This document shows, piece by piece, positions 5,817 to 5,893 of a stretch of 5,893 nt of DNA (the first letter of the stretch is position 1; each line of letters begins with the position of its first letter). The DNA comes from Akkermansiaceae bacterium UBA5688 (GTDB lineage: Bacteria > Verrucomicrobiota > Verrucomicrobiia > Verrucomicrobiales > Akkermansiaceae). The notes under the pieces were generated by a model. That model made no database searches, was not told the DNA's origin, and saw only the letters and a list, made by a program, of their open reading frames with translations. The DNA is taken from positions 1 through 5,893 of the forward strand of contig DIHU01000158.1 in the NCBI GenBank assembly GCA_002420315.1, read 5' to 3'. Position numbers and translations under genes: made by a program.

Positions 5817-5893
5817 CTAGCGCATCATCCCCAGCTCTTTGGCAACTTCGGCGATACCCTCAAATTCACCATTCGAAGCCGGAATAAGATCAT
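5817..5893 (-). CDS. C-terminal end of an unidentified gene (partial, runs off the window)
   Basis: On the minus strand the frame is open from the window edge (first full codon 5891-5889) to a TAG at 5817-5819, giving 24 residues that include IPASNGEFEGIAEVAKELG and end MMR. The mixture of Glu, Ala, Gly, Ile and Lys is that of a globular protein's final helix, and no other frame in this stretch looks as protein-like, which is why I list it despite its shortness. I do not recognise the family from this tail. It is co-directed with the esterase, but the 410-bp gap argues against a shared operon. Confidence 0.5.
   Translation of the reverse strand, partial: DLIPASNGEFEGIAEVAKELGMMR

Noticed and set aside
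1..5893. CRISPR array, toxin-antitoxin pair, transposase or phage gene
   Set aside because: There are no regularly spaced repeats of 20-40 bp, no paired small genes with known folds, no DDE or HUH motifs, and no insertion-sequence terminal repeats with target duplications. The repeats found are short and local.

Overview
The window (5,893 bp, moderate GC by eye) comes from a bacterium with a lipopolysaccharide-type outer membrane, because it carries an LptF/LptG permease. The esterase style (secreted, with a DLYIPE-type N-terminus and an HGGAW oxyanion loop), the gluzincin with a WLTEGIAEY motif, and the near absence of Shine-Dalgarno sequences recall the Verrucomicrobiota/Planctomycetota side of the tree. 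That placement is an inference; there is no rRNA or marker phylogeny here to prove it.

Positions 53-4491 (+ strand) hold four tightly packed genes that read as one operon: an LptF/LptG-family LPS-export permease, a SulP-family anion transporter with a C-terminal STAS domain, an IscU/NifU-type Fe-S scaffold protein, and a secreted HExxH zinc peptidase. The gaps are 9 bp and 13 bp, and the last pair overlaps by 17 nt. A possible tail of another gene (1-69) overlaps the first gene, so the operon may begin outside the window. The products do not form an obvious single pathway. Sulfate uptake and Fe-S assembly could share a sulfur theme, but no desulfurase or assimilation enzyme is visible.

Positions 4501-5406 (- strand) hold a secreted alpha/beta-hydrolase (esterase/lipase) that converges on the operon, with only 9 bp between the two stop codons.

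Positions 5407-5816 contain no gene I can defend. This stretch holds several short inverted and tandem repeats and two mutually antisense open frames of about 46 and 58 codons. It may be regulatory sequence or a decayed or repeat element. Positions 5817-5893 (- strand) look like the last 24 codons of another gene running out of the window.

I see no CRISPR array, tRNA, rRNA, intact transposase, phage gene or recognised defence system. Most of the window is ordinary chromosomal content; the parts most worth a second look are the operon composition, the intergenic block at 5407-5816, and a terminator-like hairpin inside the esterase gene.
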